Positions 1 to 7,182 are shown, counted from the stretch's first letter. The stretch is DNA of 10,512 bases from Clostridiaceae bacterium (GCA_904502175.1 CAJGDU010000027.1:1-10512); one strand, 5' to 3'. Notes: generated by a model not told the origin, from the letters alone. A program made the numbers and translations.

Positions 1-619
1 CGCCTTTTATGAGCGCGTCAAAGAGGCGCTCGACAACGGGCTCTGCGCCCGGACGGTCGAAGTCACCGAAGACGAACAGGCCATGCTCGACGAGCTCACC
101 CTGCTCACCGCGAAGCCGGTCATCTATGCCTGCAACATGAGCGAAGAGGACTTCGTCGAAGGCATCGAGACCAACGCCCGCTACAACGCGGTCTGCAAGA
201 TTGCGGAGGAAGAGGGGAGTCAGGTGCTGCCCATCTGCGCCGAGATGGAGGCGGAGATCGCCTCTCTGTCCAAGGAGGAAAAGGCGGAGTTCCTGTCCGA
301 CCTCGGCATCGAGCAGGGCGGTCTGGACCTTCTCATCCAGCGCTCCTACGACCTCCTCGGGCTCATGTCCTTCCTGACCGCCGGCGAACCGGAGGTCCGG
401 GCCTGGACCATCAAGAAGGGCACGAAGGCGCCGAAGGCCGCCGGAAAGATCCACACCGACATCGAGCGCGGGTTCATCCGGGCCGAAGTCATCAACTACA
501 AACTCCTTCTGGAGTGCGGCTCCACCGCGGCGGCCCGGGAGAAGGGCCTCATCCGCTCCGAAGGAAAAGACTATATCATGCAGGACGGCGATGTCGTTCT
601 GTTCCGGTTCAATGTCTGA
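1..619 (+). CDS. ychF: Ribosome-binding ATPase YchF (OLA1 family), 3' part only
   Basis: This is the C-terminal part of YchF/OLA1, a conserved ATPase of the Obg-related TRAFAC class that binds ribosomes and is linked to translation and stress responses. The reading frame is open from base 2, so the start and the nucleotide-binding G motifs lie upstream of the window. About 205 residues are visible. First comes the end of the helical insert, then a KPVIYACNMSEEDF segment that matches the conserved KPxxYxxNxxE/D stretch where the G domain resumes. The C-terminal TGS domain follows, with the family signature SFLTAGEPEVRAW and then HTDIERGFIRAEVI. The protein ends normally in DGDVVLFRFNV. The TGS hallmark residues are strong, so identity is secure. 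A 36-base gap with only a 5-bp hairpin and no T run separates it from the transporter gene, so read-through is possible. Confidence 0.95.
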   Translation, partial: AFYERVKEALDNGLCARTVEVTEDEQAMLDELTLLTAKPVIYACNMSEEDFVEGIETNARYNAVCKIAEEEGSQVLPICAEMEAEIASLSKEEKAEFLSDLGIEQGGLDLLIQRSYDLLGLMSFLTAGEPEVRAWTIKKGTKAPKAAGKIHTDIERGFIRAEVINYKLLLECGSTAAAREKGLIRSEGKDYIMQDGDVVLFRFNV

Positions 620-640
620 TCAGGGCACATCGCCCTTAGA

Positions 641-650
641 AAGAAGTGAG
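641..650 (+). promoter_or_regulatory. Ribosome binding site of the transporter gene
   Basis: The purine-rich stretch AAGAAGTGAG resembles AAGGAGGTGA and ends five bases before an ATG at 656. It overlaps the in-frame GTG at 650, which would have only the poorer AGAAAG (638-643) upstream. This favours ATG 656 as the start, but GTG 650 (two residues longer) cannot be excluded. Confidence 0.5.
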
Positions 651-655
651 TGCAG

Positions 656-1822
656 ATGGCTGCAAACAAACTGAAAGAACTGCTGGACCTCAAAGACTCT
701 GAGACCTACGGGCGGTTCAAAGATATCATCCTTACCAGTGTCATCGGCGTCGTGGTCAATGTGCTGCTGGGCCTCCTGAAGGTCCTGGTCGGTACCATCG
801 CCAACTCGGTCGCCGTCATTTCGGACGCGGTCAACAACTTCTCCGACAGCGTGTCCTCGCTGGTCACCATCATCGCCATGGCCATCTCCGGCCGGGGCGC
901 CACCCGCAAACACCCCTTCGGGTTCGGCCGCATCGAATATTTCTCGAGCATCGTCATCGCGGTCATCGTGCTCATCACCGGCGCGCAGTTCCTTATTGAG
1001 TCCGTCAAGAAGATCCTGCACCCGTCGGCCACCAGCTACACGACGCTTACCCTGGTCCTGCTGGTCGTGGCCATTGTCGCAAAGATCCTGCTGGGCCTCT
1101 ACACCAAACGGTCGGGCAACCGGCTCAACTCCCCGAACCTGGTCGCCTCCGGACAGGATGCCCTGTCGGACGCCATCATCACCGGCGTCACCCTGCTCGC
1201 GGCCATCGTCAACCTGTTCAACCCGGACCTCCACATCGACGGCTATGTCGGTGTCCTGGTCTCCCTGTTCGTCCTGAAGGCGGGCCTGGAGATCCTGCTG
1301 GACGTCGTCTCCAAACTGCTCGGCGAGCGCCCCGACCTGGAACTGGCTGACAAGATCATGGAAGAGATCCTTGCCACGGAAGGCATCCATGGCGCCTACG
1401 ATCTCATCCTCCACAACTACGGACCCAACGTCTTCATCGGCGATGTGAACCTCGAACTCGAGGACACCATGACCATCGATGAGGCGTATGTCATAACGAA
1501 GCCCCTGAACGTGAAGATCCTGAGAGACTACGGGGTGTTCATGTACTTCGGCATCTACTCTGTCAACACGACAGATCCGGACATCGTCGAAATGCGGGAG
1601 TACCTGTACGACCGCGCTTCGGAGATCGATGACATCCTGCAGATCCACGCGTTCTACGTCAACAAGGAGCGCAAGTTCATGAGTTTCGACGTGGTCTTCG
1701 ACTTCGACTGCAAAGACCAGTACCCCGTCGAGCAGGAACTGAGAAGGATCCTGAAGGAAAAGTATCCGGACTATCAGGTAGAGATGCTTCCGGACAAGGA
1801 TTATACGTTGTCCCGGAGCTGA
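656..1822 (+). CDS. Cation diffusion facilitator (CDF) family metal efflux transporter
   Basis: This is a membrane antiporter of the CDF family, which exports divalent metals such as Mn, Zn, Fe or Co in exchange for protons. From the ATG at 656 it has 388 residues. About six hydrophobic segments fall near residues 24-46, 50-78, 95-115, 130-148, 162-188 and 193-215. The family loop motif HPFGFGRIE is at about 86-94. The transport-site positions read N60-x3-D64 in helix 2 and D168-x3-D172 in helix 5. This N-D/D-D arrangement resembles manganese-type CDFs rather than the D-D/H-D site of zinc exporters such as YiiP. The cytosolic tail (about 220-388) is about twice the usual length and seems to hold two alpha/beta units, the second near 320-380. 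Manganese specificity is inferred only. The gene lies between ychF and a secreted hydrolase, with a 17-base gap to the latter. Confidence 0.9.
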   Translation: MAANKLKELLDLKDSETYGRFKDIILTSVIGVVVNVLLGLLKVLVGTIANSVAVISDAVNNFSDSVSSLVTIIAMAISGRGATRKHPFGFGRIEYFSSIVIAVIVLITGAQFLIESVKKILHPSATSYTTLTLVLLVVAIVAKILLGLYTKRSGNRLNSPNLVASGQDALSDAIITGVTLLAAIVNLFNPDLHIDGYVGVLVSLFVLKAGLEILLDVVSKLLGERPDLELADKIMEEILATEGIHGAYDLILHNYGPNVFIGDVNLELEDTMTIDEAYVITKPLNVKILRDYGVFMYFGIYSVNTTDPDIVEMREYLYDRASEIDDILQIHAFYVNKERKFMSFDVVFDFDCKDQYPVEQELRRILKEKYPDYQVEMLPDKDYTLSRS

Positions 1823-1839
1823 GATTAGGAGGAAGAACA

Positions 1840-2802
1840 ATGAGAATGACGAAAAAACTGGTAGCAGTGCTGATGACGCTCCTCATGGTGGTCATCTGCT
1901 GCATCCCTGCCTTTGCCAAGGCCCCCAAGTATGATAACTACGCGGTCCTCGGCGACAGCATTCCGACCGGCTACATGCTGCCGGGTTACAAGTATGCCGG
2001 ACGCAAGACCGTCCTGTGGCCCGTCGTGCCGAATTCTTATCCGACCTTTGTCGCCAAAGGCGTCGGCGCGAAGAACACTTATATGCTCGCCCACAGCGGC
2101 TACCGTACCGCCGACCTGCGCCGTGTCCTCGACCCGGACTTCGCCGGCGACTACTTCAACGCCCGCCGTCTTCCGAAACTGGCGGACACCTATGCGGTGG
2201 ACCAGGCCGGTCTGGAAAAACTGCGCAAGGGCGTCATCAAATACCTGAAGAAGTCCGACCTCATCACGCTGCAGATCGGCGCGAATGACTCCTTCCAGGT
2301 CATCGTCATCCTCTTCGAGATGCTGCGGGAGAACCAGGAACTTCTGGCAGAACTGCAGGCGTCCGGAGCACTGGATCCGAACGTGACGACAAAAATGCTC
2401 GAGAAGCTCGCGCAGGACAATGAGACCCTGCTGCGCATCATCGAAATGGAACTTGCCTCTGTCCAGGGCTTCCGGAACAACTTCGATGTCATCATCAAAA
2501 AGATCCATGAGATCAACCCGAATGCGAAAGTCGTCGTCCTCGGTCTGTACAACCCGCTGGAGTGCTTCAACATTGCCGGCATTTCCCCGGCGCCGCTCAT
2601 CCAGCCGCTCATCCAGGGCTTCAACTCCTACATGCAGTCCGGCAGCCAGTATTCGAAGTATTACACCTACTGCCCGCTGACCAACATTGAAAACTATATG
2701 GGCACGCTCCAGCTCTTCGCCAACCCCGAACTGCCCGGAGACGTCCATCCGACCCCGAAGGGGCATCAGCAGATCGCCGATCAGATCCTCGCGGTCCTGT
2801 AA
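1840..2802 (+). CDS. Secreted SGNH/GDSL-family hydrolase (lipase/esterase-like)
   Basis: This is a 320-residue exported hydrolase. A signal peptide covers about residues 1-26: MRMTKK, a hydrophobic core, then an AFA-KA cleavage site for signal peptidase I. The residues before the two cysteines do not form a lipobox, so it is probably released rather than lipid-anchored. The SGNH blocks are present in order: GDS at 38-40 with the nucleophile Ser40, a block II-like HSGYR near 85-89, GAND at 147-150 with Asn149, and DVHP at 301-304 with the catalytic Asp301-His303 pair. The family cleaves ester bonds in lipids, acylated sugars or cell-wall polymers; the substrate cannot be read from the sequence. 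TAGGAGG lies 8 bases before the ATG. The gene follows the CDF transporter by 17 bases and is closed by the terminator downstream. Confidence 0.88.
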   Translation: MRMTKKLVAVLMTLLMVVICCIPAFAKAPKYDNYAVLGDSIPTGYMLPGYKYAGRKTVLWPVVPNSYPTFVAKGVGAKNTYMLAHSGYRTADLRRVLDPDFAGDYFNARRLPKLADTYAVDQAGLEKLRKGVIKYLKKSDLITLQIGANDSFQVIVILFEMLRENQELLAELQASGALDPNVTTKMLEKLAQDNETLLRIIEMELASVQGFRNNFDVIIKKIHEINPNAKVVVLGLYNPLECFNIAGISPAPLIQPLIQGFNSYMQSGSQYSKYYTYCPLTNIENYMGTLQLFANPELPGDVHPTPKGHQQIADQILAVL

Positions 2803-2811
2803 CAGTTTTAT

Positions 2812-2848
2812 AAAAGAATCCCGACGCAGACGCGTCGGGATTTTTTAT
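2812..2848. terminator. Bidirectional rho-independent terminator
   Basis: An 11-bp perfect stem (2817-2827 pairing with 2832-2842, arm core TCCCGACGC) carries a four-base AGAC loop. The plus-strand side is followed by a run of six T (2841-2846). The other side is preceded by AAAA (2812-2815), which becomes a T run on the minus strand. It sits 14 bases after the SGNH hydrolase stop codon. The padR stop codon (2847-2845, minus) overlaps its edge, so it can end both convergent transcripts. Confidence 0.9.
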
Positions 2849-3387
2849 TGTTCAAATATTGCAATGCAGCGGTCCAGCCACTCCACATAGTCTGCCTCTC
2901 TGGAGACCGCGCCGTCGAGGACCATGTAGTCGCCCAGGTCGGCGGTGCCGATGTCCGGAATGACGGGGAAGACTGTTTTCTGGATGCCCGCGAGGTAATC
3001 TCTTCTGGCGATGTGCTGTTCTTTCTGACTGTTCAGGAGTTTGAGGTAGTCGTCGGGGGAGAGTTCATCGCTGAAGAAGGTGCGCAGCCGGAAAATATCT
3101 TTGTGCGTGCGTTCGATGGGAACATCATCCCGCAGCCATTCTTCGAACTCGCGACGGCCCTCTTTTGTGATGGTATACAGTTTCTTTTCCATTTTTTGTC
3201 CCTGGATGACCGTCGAGCATTCCAGCATGCCCTCTTTGACGAGCTTTGCCAGTTCCGGATAGATCTGGCTGTGCTCCGCGTGCCAGAAATTGGTGAGCGC
3301 GCGGTCTTCAAAAGACTTTTTGATATCGTATCCTGTTTTCGGTTCGCGGTTCACGAGCCCCAGGATGGCGTATTTCAGATTGCGCAA
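2845..3387 (-). CDS. PadR-family transcriptional regulator
   Basis: This encodes a DNA-binding regulator of the PadR family. Read from a TTG at 3387-3385 it has 180 residues, the usual size for PadR proteins with the Vir_act_alpha_C tail. The N-terminal winged helix (about 1-88) shows the family pattern: LKYAILGLV, then GYDIKK, then SQIYPELAKLVKEGML as the recognition region, then KKLYTITKEGRREFEEWL as the wing. The C-terminal helical dimerisation domain spans about 95-180. The TTG is chosen because homology begins exactly there, AGGAAGG lies 9 bases upstream, and a good promoter sits just before it. A longer frame up to an ATG at 3522 would run through the promoter and operator and adds non-homologous sequence. 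The gene is divergent from the CoA-transferase operon, whose promoter region has PadR-type inverted repeats. Founding PadR proteins repress phenolic-acid genes and are released by the acids. The ligand here is unknown. Confidence 0.88.
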   Translation of the reverse strand: MRNLKYAILGLVNREPKTGYDIKKSFEDRALTNFWHAEHSQIYPELAKLVKEGMLECSTVIQGQKMEKKLYTITKEGRREFEEWLRDDVPIERTHKDIFRLRTFFSDELSPDDYLKLLNSQKEQHIARRDYLAGIQKTVFPVIPDIGTADLGDYMVLDGAVSREADYVEWLDRCIAIFEQ

Positions 3388-3396
3388 AGTAAAGTT

Positions 3397-3403
3397 CCTT
3401 CCT
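3397..3403 (-). promoter_or_regulatory. Ribosome binding site supporting the padR TTG start
   Basis: Read on the minus strand this is AGGAAGG, nine bases before the TTG at 3387. No ATG or GTG in frame lies near it. It is the main sequence argument for the non-ATG start of the PadR gene. Confidence 0.6.
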
Positions 3404-3418
3404 GCTGATGATATGGGA

Positions 3419-3447
3419 AGTATAGCATGCCCTTTTCCCGGTGACAA
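3419..3447 (-). promoter_or_regulatory. Sigma-A type promoter of padR
   Basis: On the minus strand TTGTCA (3447-3442) is separated by exactly 17 bases from TATACT (3424-3419). Each hexamer is one base from consensus. Transcription would begin near 3412, giving a leader of about 25 bases that holds the AGGAAGG site and the TTG start. Confidence 0.7.
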
Positions 3448-3474
3448 TGGGAAACCGGGAAGCTGTGAAAAGTT

Positions 3475-3490
3475 TGTCACAATGTCACAA
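3475..3490. repeat. Tandem TGTCACAA direct repeat in the padR/operon intergenic region
   Basis: TGTCACAA occurs twice back to back (3475-3482 and 3483-3490). The first copy also forms an imperfect dyad with an upstream TGTGA (3464-3468), spaced 8 bases from TCACA (3477-3481). It lies between the padR promoter and the first PadR-type inverted repeat, upstream of both promoters. It could be a site for a second regulator. No factor can be named. Confidence 0.5.
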
Positions 3491-3493
3491 ACC

Positions 3494-3517
3494 AAACATG
3501 TAAATATTGACATGTTT
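3494..3517. promoter_or_regulatory. Putative PadR operator O1 (perfect inverted repeat)
   Basis: Two perfect 8-base arms, AAACATGT (3494-3501) and ACATGTTT (3510-3517), flank an 8-base AT-rich spacer. The core is ATGT-N8-ACAT, the form described for several PadR-family operators. It lies directly upstream of the likely plus-strand -35 box and next to a padR gene. Confidence 0.7.
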
Positions 3518-3522
3518 GTCAA

Positions 3523-3552
3523 TGGACTTCACCCCGCTAAAGGGTTTAGAAT
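3523..3552 (+). promoter_or_regulatory. Probable promoter of the CoA-transferase operon
   Basis: TGGACT (3523-3528, four of six matches to the -35 consensus) is followed after 18 bases by TAGAAT (3547-3552, five of six matches to the -10 consensus). Transcription would begin near 3559, just before the second inverted repeat, with a leader of about 45 bases carrying GGGAGG at 3590-3595. The -35 box is weak, so a true start could differ. Confidence 0.42.
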
Positions 3553-3559
3553 GGGAGTG

Positions 3560-3583
3560 AAACATGTCAACATTGACACCTTT
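3560..3583. promoter_or_regulatory. Putative PadR operator O2 (imperfect inverted repeat)
   Basis: AAACATGT (3560-3567), identical to the left arm of O1, is followed by an 8-base spacer ending in ATTG, as in O1, and then ACACCTTT (3576-3583), which keeps six of the eight right-arm bases. The core is ATGT-N8-ACAC. It starts 66 bases after O1 and covers the expected transcription start, where a bound repressor would block initiation. Confidence 0.6.
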
Positions 3584-3603
3584 GAAAACGGGAGGTTAAC
3601 AGA

Positions 3604-5217
3604 ATGGCGAAATTGATTACCGCAAGAGAAGCTGCCGCTCTCATTCCGGACGGGGCAACTGTCGCCGTCGCGGGCATGGGCCTTTCCGGCTGGGCCGAAG
3701 AGATCGCCTGTGCCGTACGGGACCATTATAAAGAGACCGGTCACCCGAAAGGGCTGCACCTGAAACAGGCCAGTGCCCTCGGTGACTGGGGGAATGGAAA
3801 CAATTATATTGGCTGGGACCGTGTACGGCGGGACGAGCCCGACAAAGAGCACGGCGCCAGAGGCGCCACAAGGTTCGGAGAGGCGGGCCCAGGACTCATC
3901 ACGAAGTGGACCAGCGCCCATATCGGTTCGGCCTTCACCCTCTGTGACCAGGCCAGAGCAGAACAGCTGGAGAGCTACTGCCTGCCGCAGGGCGTCATCG
4001 TCAACCTCTGGCGGGAGATCGCCTCGGGGCGTCCCGGTCTCATCACAAAGACCGGTCTCGGAACATTTGTCGACCCCCGTGTGGAAGGCGGTCGTATGAA
4101 TCAGTCCGCCAAAGATGAACTGGTCAGAGTCGTGGAGTTCAACGGGGAAGAATACCTGTTCTATCCGGGCTTCCACGTCGATGTGGCACTGCTGCGCGGT
4201 ACCATCGCCGACGAAAACGGCAACATCTCGTTCGCCCACGAATCGATGATCAACGAGGGCCTTGCGGTGGCGGAGGCTACCAAGAACACCGGCGGCATCG
4301 TCATCGTCCAGGTGGAGTATCTTGCCAAGAAAGAGACCTTGAACCCGAAGGAGGTCAAAATACCGGGCATCCTCGTCGACTATGTGGTCAAGGCCAACGA
4401 CCCTATGTCCTGCTGGCAGGCGGAAGGGGACTACTGGCAGCCGTCCTTCTCTGGACAGATCCGCATCCCCCTCGATGAGATCAAACCCATTCCCTTCGAT
4501 GAGCGGAAAGTCGTCTGCAGACGCTGCGCGATGGAGCTGAAGAAGGGCGATATCATCAACCTCGGCGTCGGCATGCCGGCAGATGTCTCCAAAGTCGTGG
4601 CGGAAGAGGGGCTCATCGATGAAGTCACCATGAGCACCGAGTCCGGCATGGTCGGCGGTGTGCCTTCCGCGCTCCCGAGTTTCGGCAGCGCCTACAACCC
4701 GGAGGCCATCATCACGCCGAACGATATGTTCGACTACATCAGCGGCGGCGGACTGGACGTCACCGTTCTCGGCATCGGGGAAGTGGACAAATACGGAAAC
4801 AACAATGTCTCCCGCATGGGAAAACGGCTGACCGGGCCCGGCGGGTTCATCGATATCACCGCCGCCACCAAAAAGGTCATTTTCGCAGGCACCCTCACCG
4901 GCCATTCCAAACTCAGGGTCGGTGACGGCAAACTGGAGATCCTGGAGGAAGGGGACATCAAAAAGTTCGTCGACACCGTCGGGCAGATCACCTTCTCCGG
5001 CCAGTTCAGCCCGGACACGCAGGAAGTGTTCTATATCACCGAACGCGCGGTATTCAAGCTGATCGACGGCAAGGTCACCCTCATCGAGATCGCGCCCGGC
5101 ATCGACCTTCAGAAGGACGTGCTGGACCAGATGGGCTTCGTGCCGGAGATCGTCAAAGACCTGAAGACGATGGACCCCGCCATCTTTGAAGAGACCTGGG
5201 GAGGGCTGACATTATGA
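3604..5217 (+). CDS. Acyl-CoA:carboxylate CoA-transferase (Pct/YdiF type, family I)
   Basis: This enzyme moves CoA from one acyl-CoA to another carboxylate through a covalent glutamyl-CoA intermediate. The 537 residues form one chain with both halves of a family I transferase. The N-terminal half carries the VAGMGLSG segment (about 22-29) and the conserved LPQGVI...GLGTFVDPRVEGG region (about 127-163). The C-terminal half carries TESGMVGGVP (345-354), where Glu346 matches the catalytic glutamate (Glu324) of Clostridium propionicum propionate CoA-transferase. SEIAPGID-like wording near the C-terminus (EIAPGIDLQ) is also typical. From memory of that homologue, about 20 charged residues near 64-86 are extra here. 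The start is ATG 3604 after GGGAGG. It is the first gene of the operon and overlaps the next gene by four bases. In context it would recycle CoA from the reduced product to fresh substrate. Confidence 0.9.
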   Translation: MAKLITAREAAALIPDGATVAVAGMGLSGWAEEIACAVRDHYKETGHPKGLHLKQASALGDWGNGNNYIGWDRVRRDEPDKEHGARGATRFGEAGPGLITKWTSAHIGSAFTLCDQARAEQLESYCLPQGVIVNLWREIASGRPGLITKTGLGTFVDPRVEGGRMNQSAKDELVRVVEFNGEEYLFYPGFHVDVALLRGTIADENGNISFAHESMINEGLAVAEATKNTGGIVIVQVEYLAKKETLNPKEVKIPGILVDYVVKANDPMSCWQAEGDYWQPSFSGQIRIPLDEIKPIPFDERKVVCRRCAMELKKGDIINLGVGMPADVSKVVAEEGLIDEVTMSTESGMVGGVPSALPSFGSAYNPEAIITPNDMFDYISGGGLDVTVLGIGEVDKYGNNNVSRMGKRLTGPGGFIDITAATKKVIFAGTLTGHSKLRVGDGKLEILEEGDIKKFVDTVGQITFSGQFSPDTQEVFYITERAVFKLIDGKVTLIEIAPGIDLQKDVLDQMGFVPEIVKDLKTMDPAIFEETWGGLTL

Positions 5218-6356
5218 TTTTGAATGAAAAATATGAGATGATGCGCAAACTCTATCGCGAGTTTGCCGAGACCGAGTTCACCGATGAGCTCCTCGACCGT
5301 CTGGAAGAGACCGGTGAGTTCGACTGGGACATCTTCCATAAAATGGCGGAGTACGGCTTCACCGGTGTCAAGATTCCAAAGGAGTACGGCGGCCAGGGCG
5401 GCGATTCGATCGCCTATGTCCTCATGGTCGAAGAGTTCGCCCGTGTTTCCCCGGTGCTCTCTCTTTACGCCAACACCTCCAACTCCCTTGGAGCCGGCCC
5501 GCTGCTCTACTGCGGTACTGAAGAACAGAAACAGAAATATCTCACCCCGGTGGCCAGGGGCGAGAAGATCATGGTTTTCTGCCTGACCGAACCGGGTGCC
5601 GGTTCCGATGCCGGCGGCACGCTGACCACGGCTGTTGAAGACGGGGACTACTATGTCCTCAACGGCCGGAAGACCTTTGTCTCCGGTGCGCCTATCGCCG
5701 ACTATGCCATCGTCTACGCCAAGACGGACCCCACGCAGAAAGGCTCCCGCGGCATCTCCATGTTTATTGTGGATCTGAAACTGCCGGGCATCTCCATCGG
5801 TAAGCCGGAACACAAAATGGGCATCGTCGGATACCCGACTTCTGACGTGGTATTTGACAACGTCCGGGTCCACAAAGATGACCTGCTCGGGCCCCTGCAC
5901 AAAGGCTTTTCCACCGCCATGAAGACACTTGACGGTGGCCGCCTCGGGGTTGCCGCGCAGGCCCTCGGCATTGCGGAAGGCTGTCTGGAGGAGGCTATCC
6001 AATATGCAAAGGACCGGAAGCAGTTCGGCCGGCCCATCGCCAGCTTCCAGGCCATTTCCTTCATGATCGCCGACATGGCGACGGAAATCGAAGCGGCCCG
6101 GGAACTCGTCTACTCCACCGCGGAGAAAAAGGATGCGGAGGATCCGGAGGGTTCCAAACTCTGCGCCATGGCCAAACTCTTCGCCTCTGAAATGGCCAAC
6201 CGGGTCGCCTATAAAGCGGTCCAGGTCTTCGGCGGATACGGTTATATCAAAGAGTATAAAGTCGAACGATTCTACCGGGATGTTCGCATCACCAGCATTT
6301 ACGAGGGTACGTCGCAGGTGCAGCAGATGGTCATTTCCGGCAACCTGCTGAGATAA
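5214..6356 (+). CDS. Acyl-CoA dehydrogenase / ETF-linked enoyl-CoA reductase
   Basis: This is a 380-residue FAD flavoprotein of the acyl-CoA dehydrogenase family, which interconverts acyl-CoA and 2-enoyl-CoA with an electron-transferring flavoprotein as partner. The first signature CLTEPGAGSD is at 123-132. The flavin/substrate region LDGGRLG and the segment KDRKQFGRPIASFQ follow. The catalytic base is Glu364 in IYEGTSQ, the position used by the short/medium-chain and Bcd type rather than isovaleryl-type enzymes. Length and termini are normal. The ATG at 5214 overlaps the upstream stop (ATGA), with GGGGAGGG about eight bases before it, so translation is probably coupled. EtfB and EtfA follow directly, as in clostridial bcd-etfBA, acdA-etfBA and carCDE clusters. 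The operon lacks other beta-oxidation enzymes, so I infer it works in the reductive direction. Chain length or aryl preference cannot be read. Confidence 0.92.
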   Translation: MILNEKYEMMRKLYREFAETEFTDELLDRLEETGEFDWDIFHKMAEYGFTGVKIPKEYGGQGGDSIAYVLMVEEFARVSPVLSLYANTSNSLGAGPLLYCGTEEQKQKYLTPVARGEKIMVFCLTEPGAGSDAGGTLTTAVEDGDYYVLNGRKTFVSGAPIADYAIVYAKTDPTQKGSRGISMFIVDLKLPGISIGKPEHKMGIVGYPTSDVVFDNVRVHKDDLLGPLHKGFSTAMKTLDGGRLGVAAQALGIAEGCLEEAIQYAKDRKQFGRPIASFQAISFMIADMATEIEAARELVYSTAEKKDAEDPEGSKLCAMAKLFASEMANRVAYKAVQVFGGYGYIKEYKVERFYRDVRITSIYEGTSQVQQMVISGNLLR

Positions 6357-6369
6357 GGAGGAAGGAAAC

Positions 6370-7170
6370 ATGAAATATATCGTCTGTGTCAAACAGGTTC
6401 CCGACACCTCCGGAAAAGTTGCCGTGAAAGAGGACGGGACCATGGACCGCTCCAAAATGGAGACCATCATCAACCCCGATGACCTGAATGCTGTTGAAGC
6501 GGCGCTTGCTCTGAAAGATAAAGAACCCGGCGCTAAAGTTGTCGTCGTCTCCATGGGTCCGCCACCTGCTGCCAAAATGCTCCACGAACTGCTGGCCATG
6601 GGCGCCGATGAGGCAGTCCTGGTCTCCGGCAGAGAGTTCGGCGGCTCCGATACGTTTGCCACTTCCCAGATCTTAGCCGGCGCCATCGCCCACATGGGTC
6701 TCGAGAAAGACGACATCGTCTTCTGCGGCCGTCAGGCCATTGACGGAGACACCGCGCAGGTCGGCCCGCAGATCGCCGAAAAACTCGGCCTGCCCCAGGT
6801 CTCCTATGCCGCGGACATCGTCCCGGGCGACGGGAAACTGACGGTCAAGCGGGTCCTGGAGGACGGCTACATGACCATCGAGGCGCCCACACCGTGTCTC
6901 ATCACCTGTATTAAAGAACTCAACCAGCCCCGGTACATGACCGTAAAAGGCATTCTGGAGTTCGAGGAAAAACCATATGCGGTCTATGACTTCGACACCC
7001 TGAAGGACGAACCGCTCATCGAGCTGGATACCATCGGCCTCAAAGGCTCCCCGACCAACGTCTACAAATCCTTCTCGCCGCCTCTGAAAGATGCCGGCAT
7101 CACCGTGCAGCCCACCGAAGAAGGCATTCGTGAGATGGTCGGCGTCCTCGCCGCGAAACACATCATATAA
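6370..7170 (+). CDS. etfB: Electron transfer flavoprotein subunit beta
   Basis: This is the beta subunit of an ETF, which pairs with EtfA to carry electrons to or from the acyl-CoA dehydrogenase just upstream. The 266 residues are of normal size. The N-terminus MKYIVCVKQVPDT is typical. INPDDLNAVEAAL lies at about 34-46, and the nucleotide/flavin-binding segment GRQAIDGDTAQVGPQ is at 120-134. These match the clostridial EtfB group that includes bifurcating Bcd-ETF and CarCDE systems, where the subunit holds the FAD that accepts a hydride from NADH. Bifurcation here is inferred from similarity of type and context, not proven by a decisive residue. AAGGAGG precedes the ATG, and the gap from the dehydrogenase gene is 13 bases. 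Confidence 0.93.
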   Translation: MKYIVCVKQVPDTSGKVAVKEDGTMDRSKMETIINPDDLNAVEAALALKDKEPGAKVVVVSMGPPPAAKMLHELLAMGADEAVLVSGREFGGSDTFATSQILAGAIAHMGLEKDDIVFCGRQAIDGDTAQVGPQIAEKLGLPQVSYAADIVPGDGKLTVKRVLEDGYMTIEAPTPCLITCIKELNQPRYMTVKGILEFEEKPYAVYDFDTLKDEPLIELDTIGLKGSPTNVYKSFSPPLKDAGITVQPTEEGIREMVGVLAAKHII

Positions 7171-7182
7171 GGAGGAACGAAT

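Noticed and set aside
622..636. Small hairpin (AGGGC / GCCCT, 5-base loop) between ychF and the CDF gene as a terminator
   Set aside because: Only 5 bp of stem and no T run follows, so it is unlikely to terminate.
1897..1902. Lipoprotein signal (cysteines in the SGNH hydrolase leader)
   Set aside because: The residue before either cysteine is not Gly, Ala or Ser, whereas AFA-KA is a good signal peptidase I site.
3464..3481. CRP- or Rex-like site (TGTGA...TCACA)
   Set aside because: The spacer is 8 bases rather than 6, and there is no independent evidence for either regulator here.
3507..3512. TTGACA as the plus-strand -35 box inside O1
   Set aside because: No acceptable -10 hexamer lies 16 to 18 bases downstream; the region there reads ACCCCGCTAA.
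3388..3522. Extended 225-residue padR reading frame starting at ATG 3522
   Set aside because: It would include the padR promoter, the tandem repeat and operator O1, has no binding site at its ATG, and the added residues do not look like PadR.
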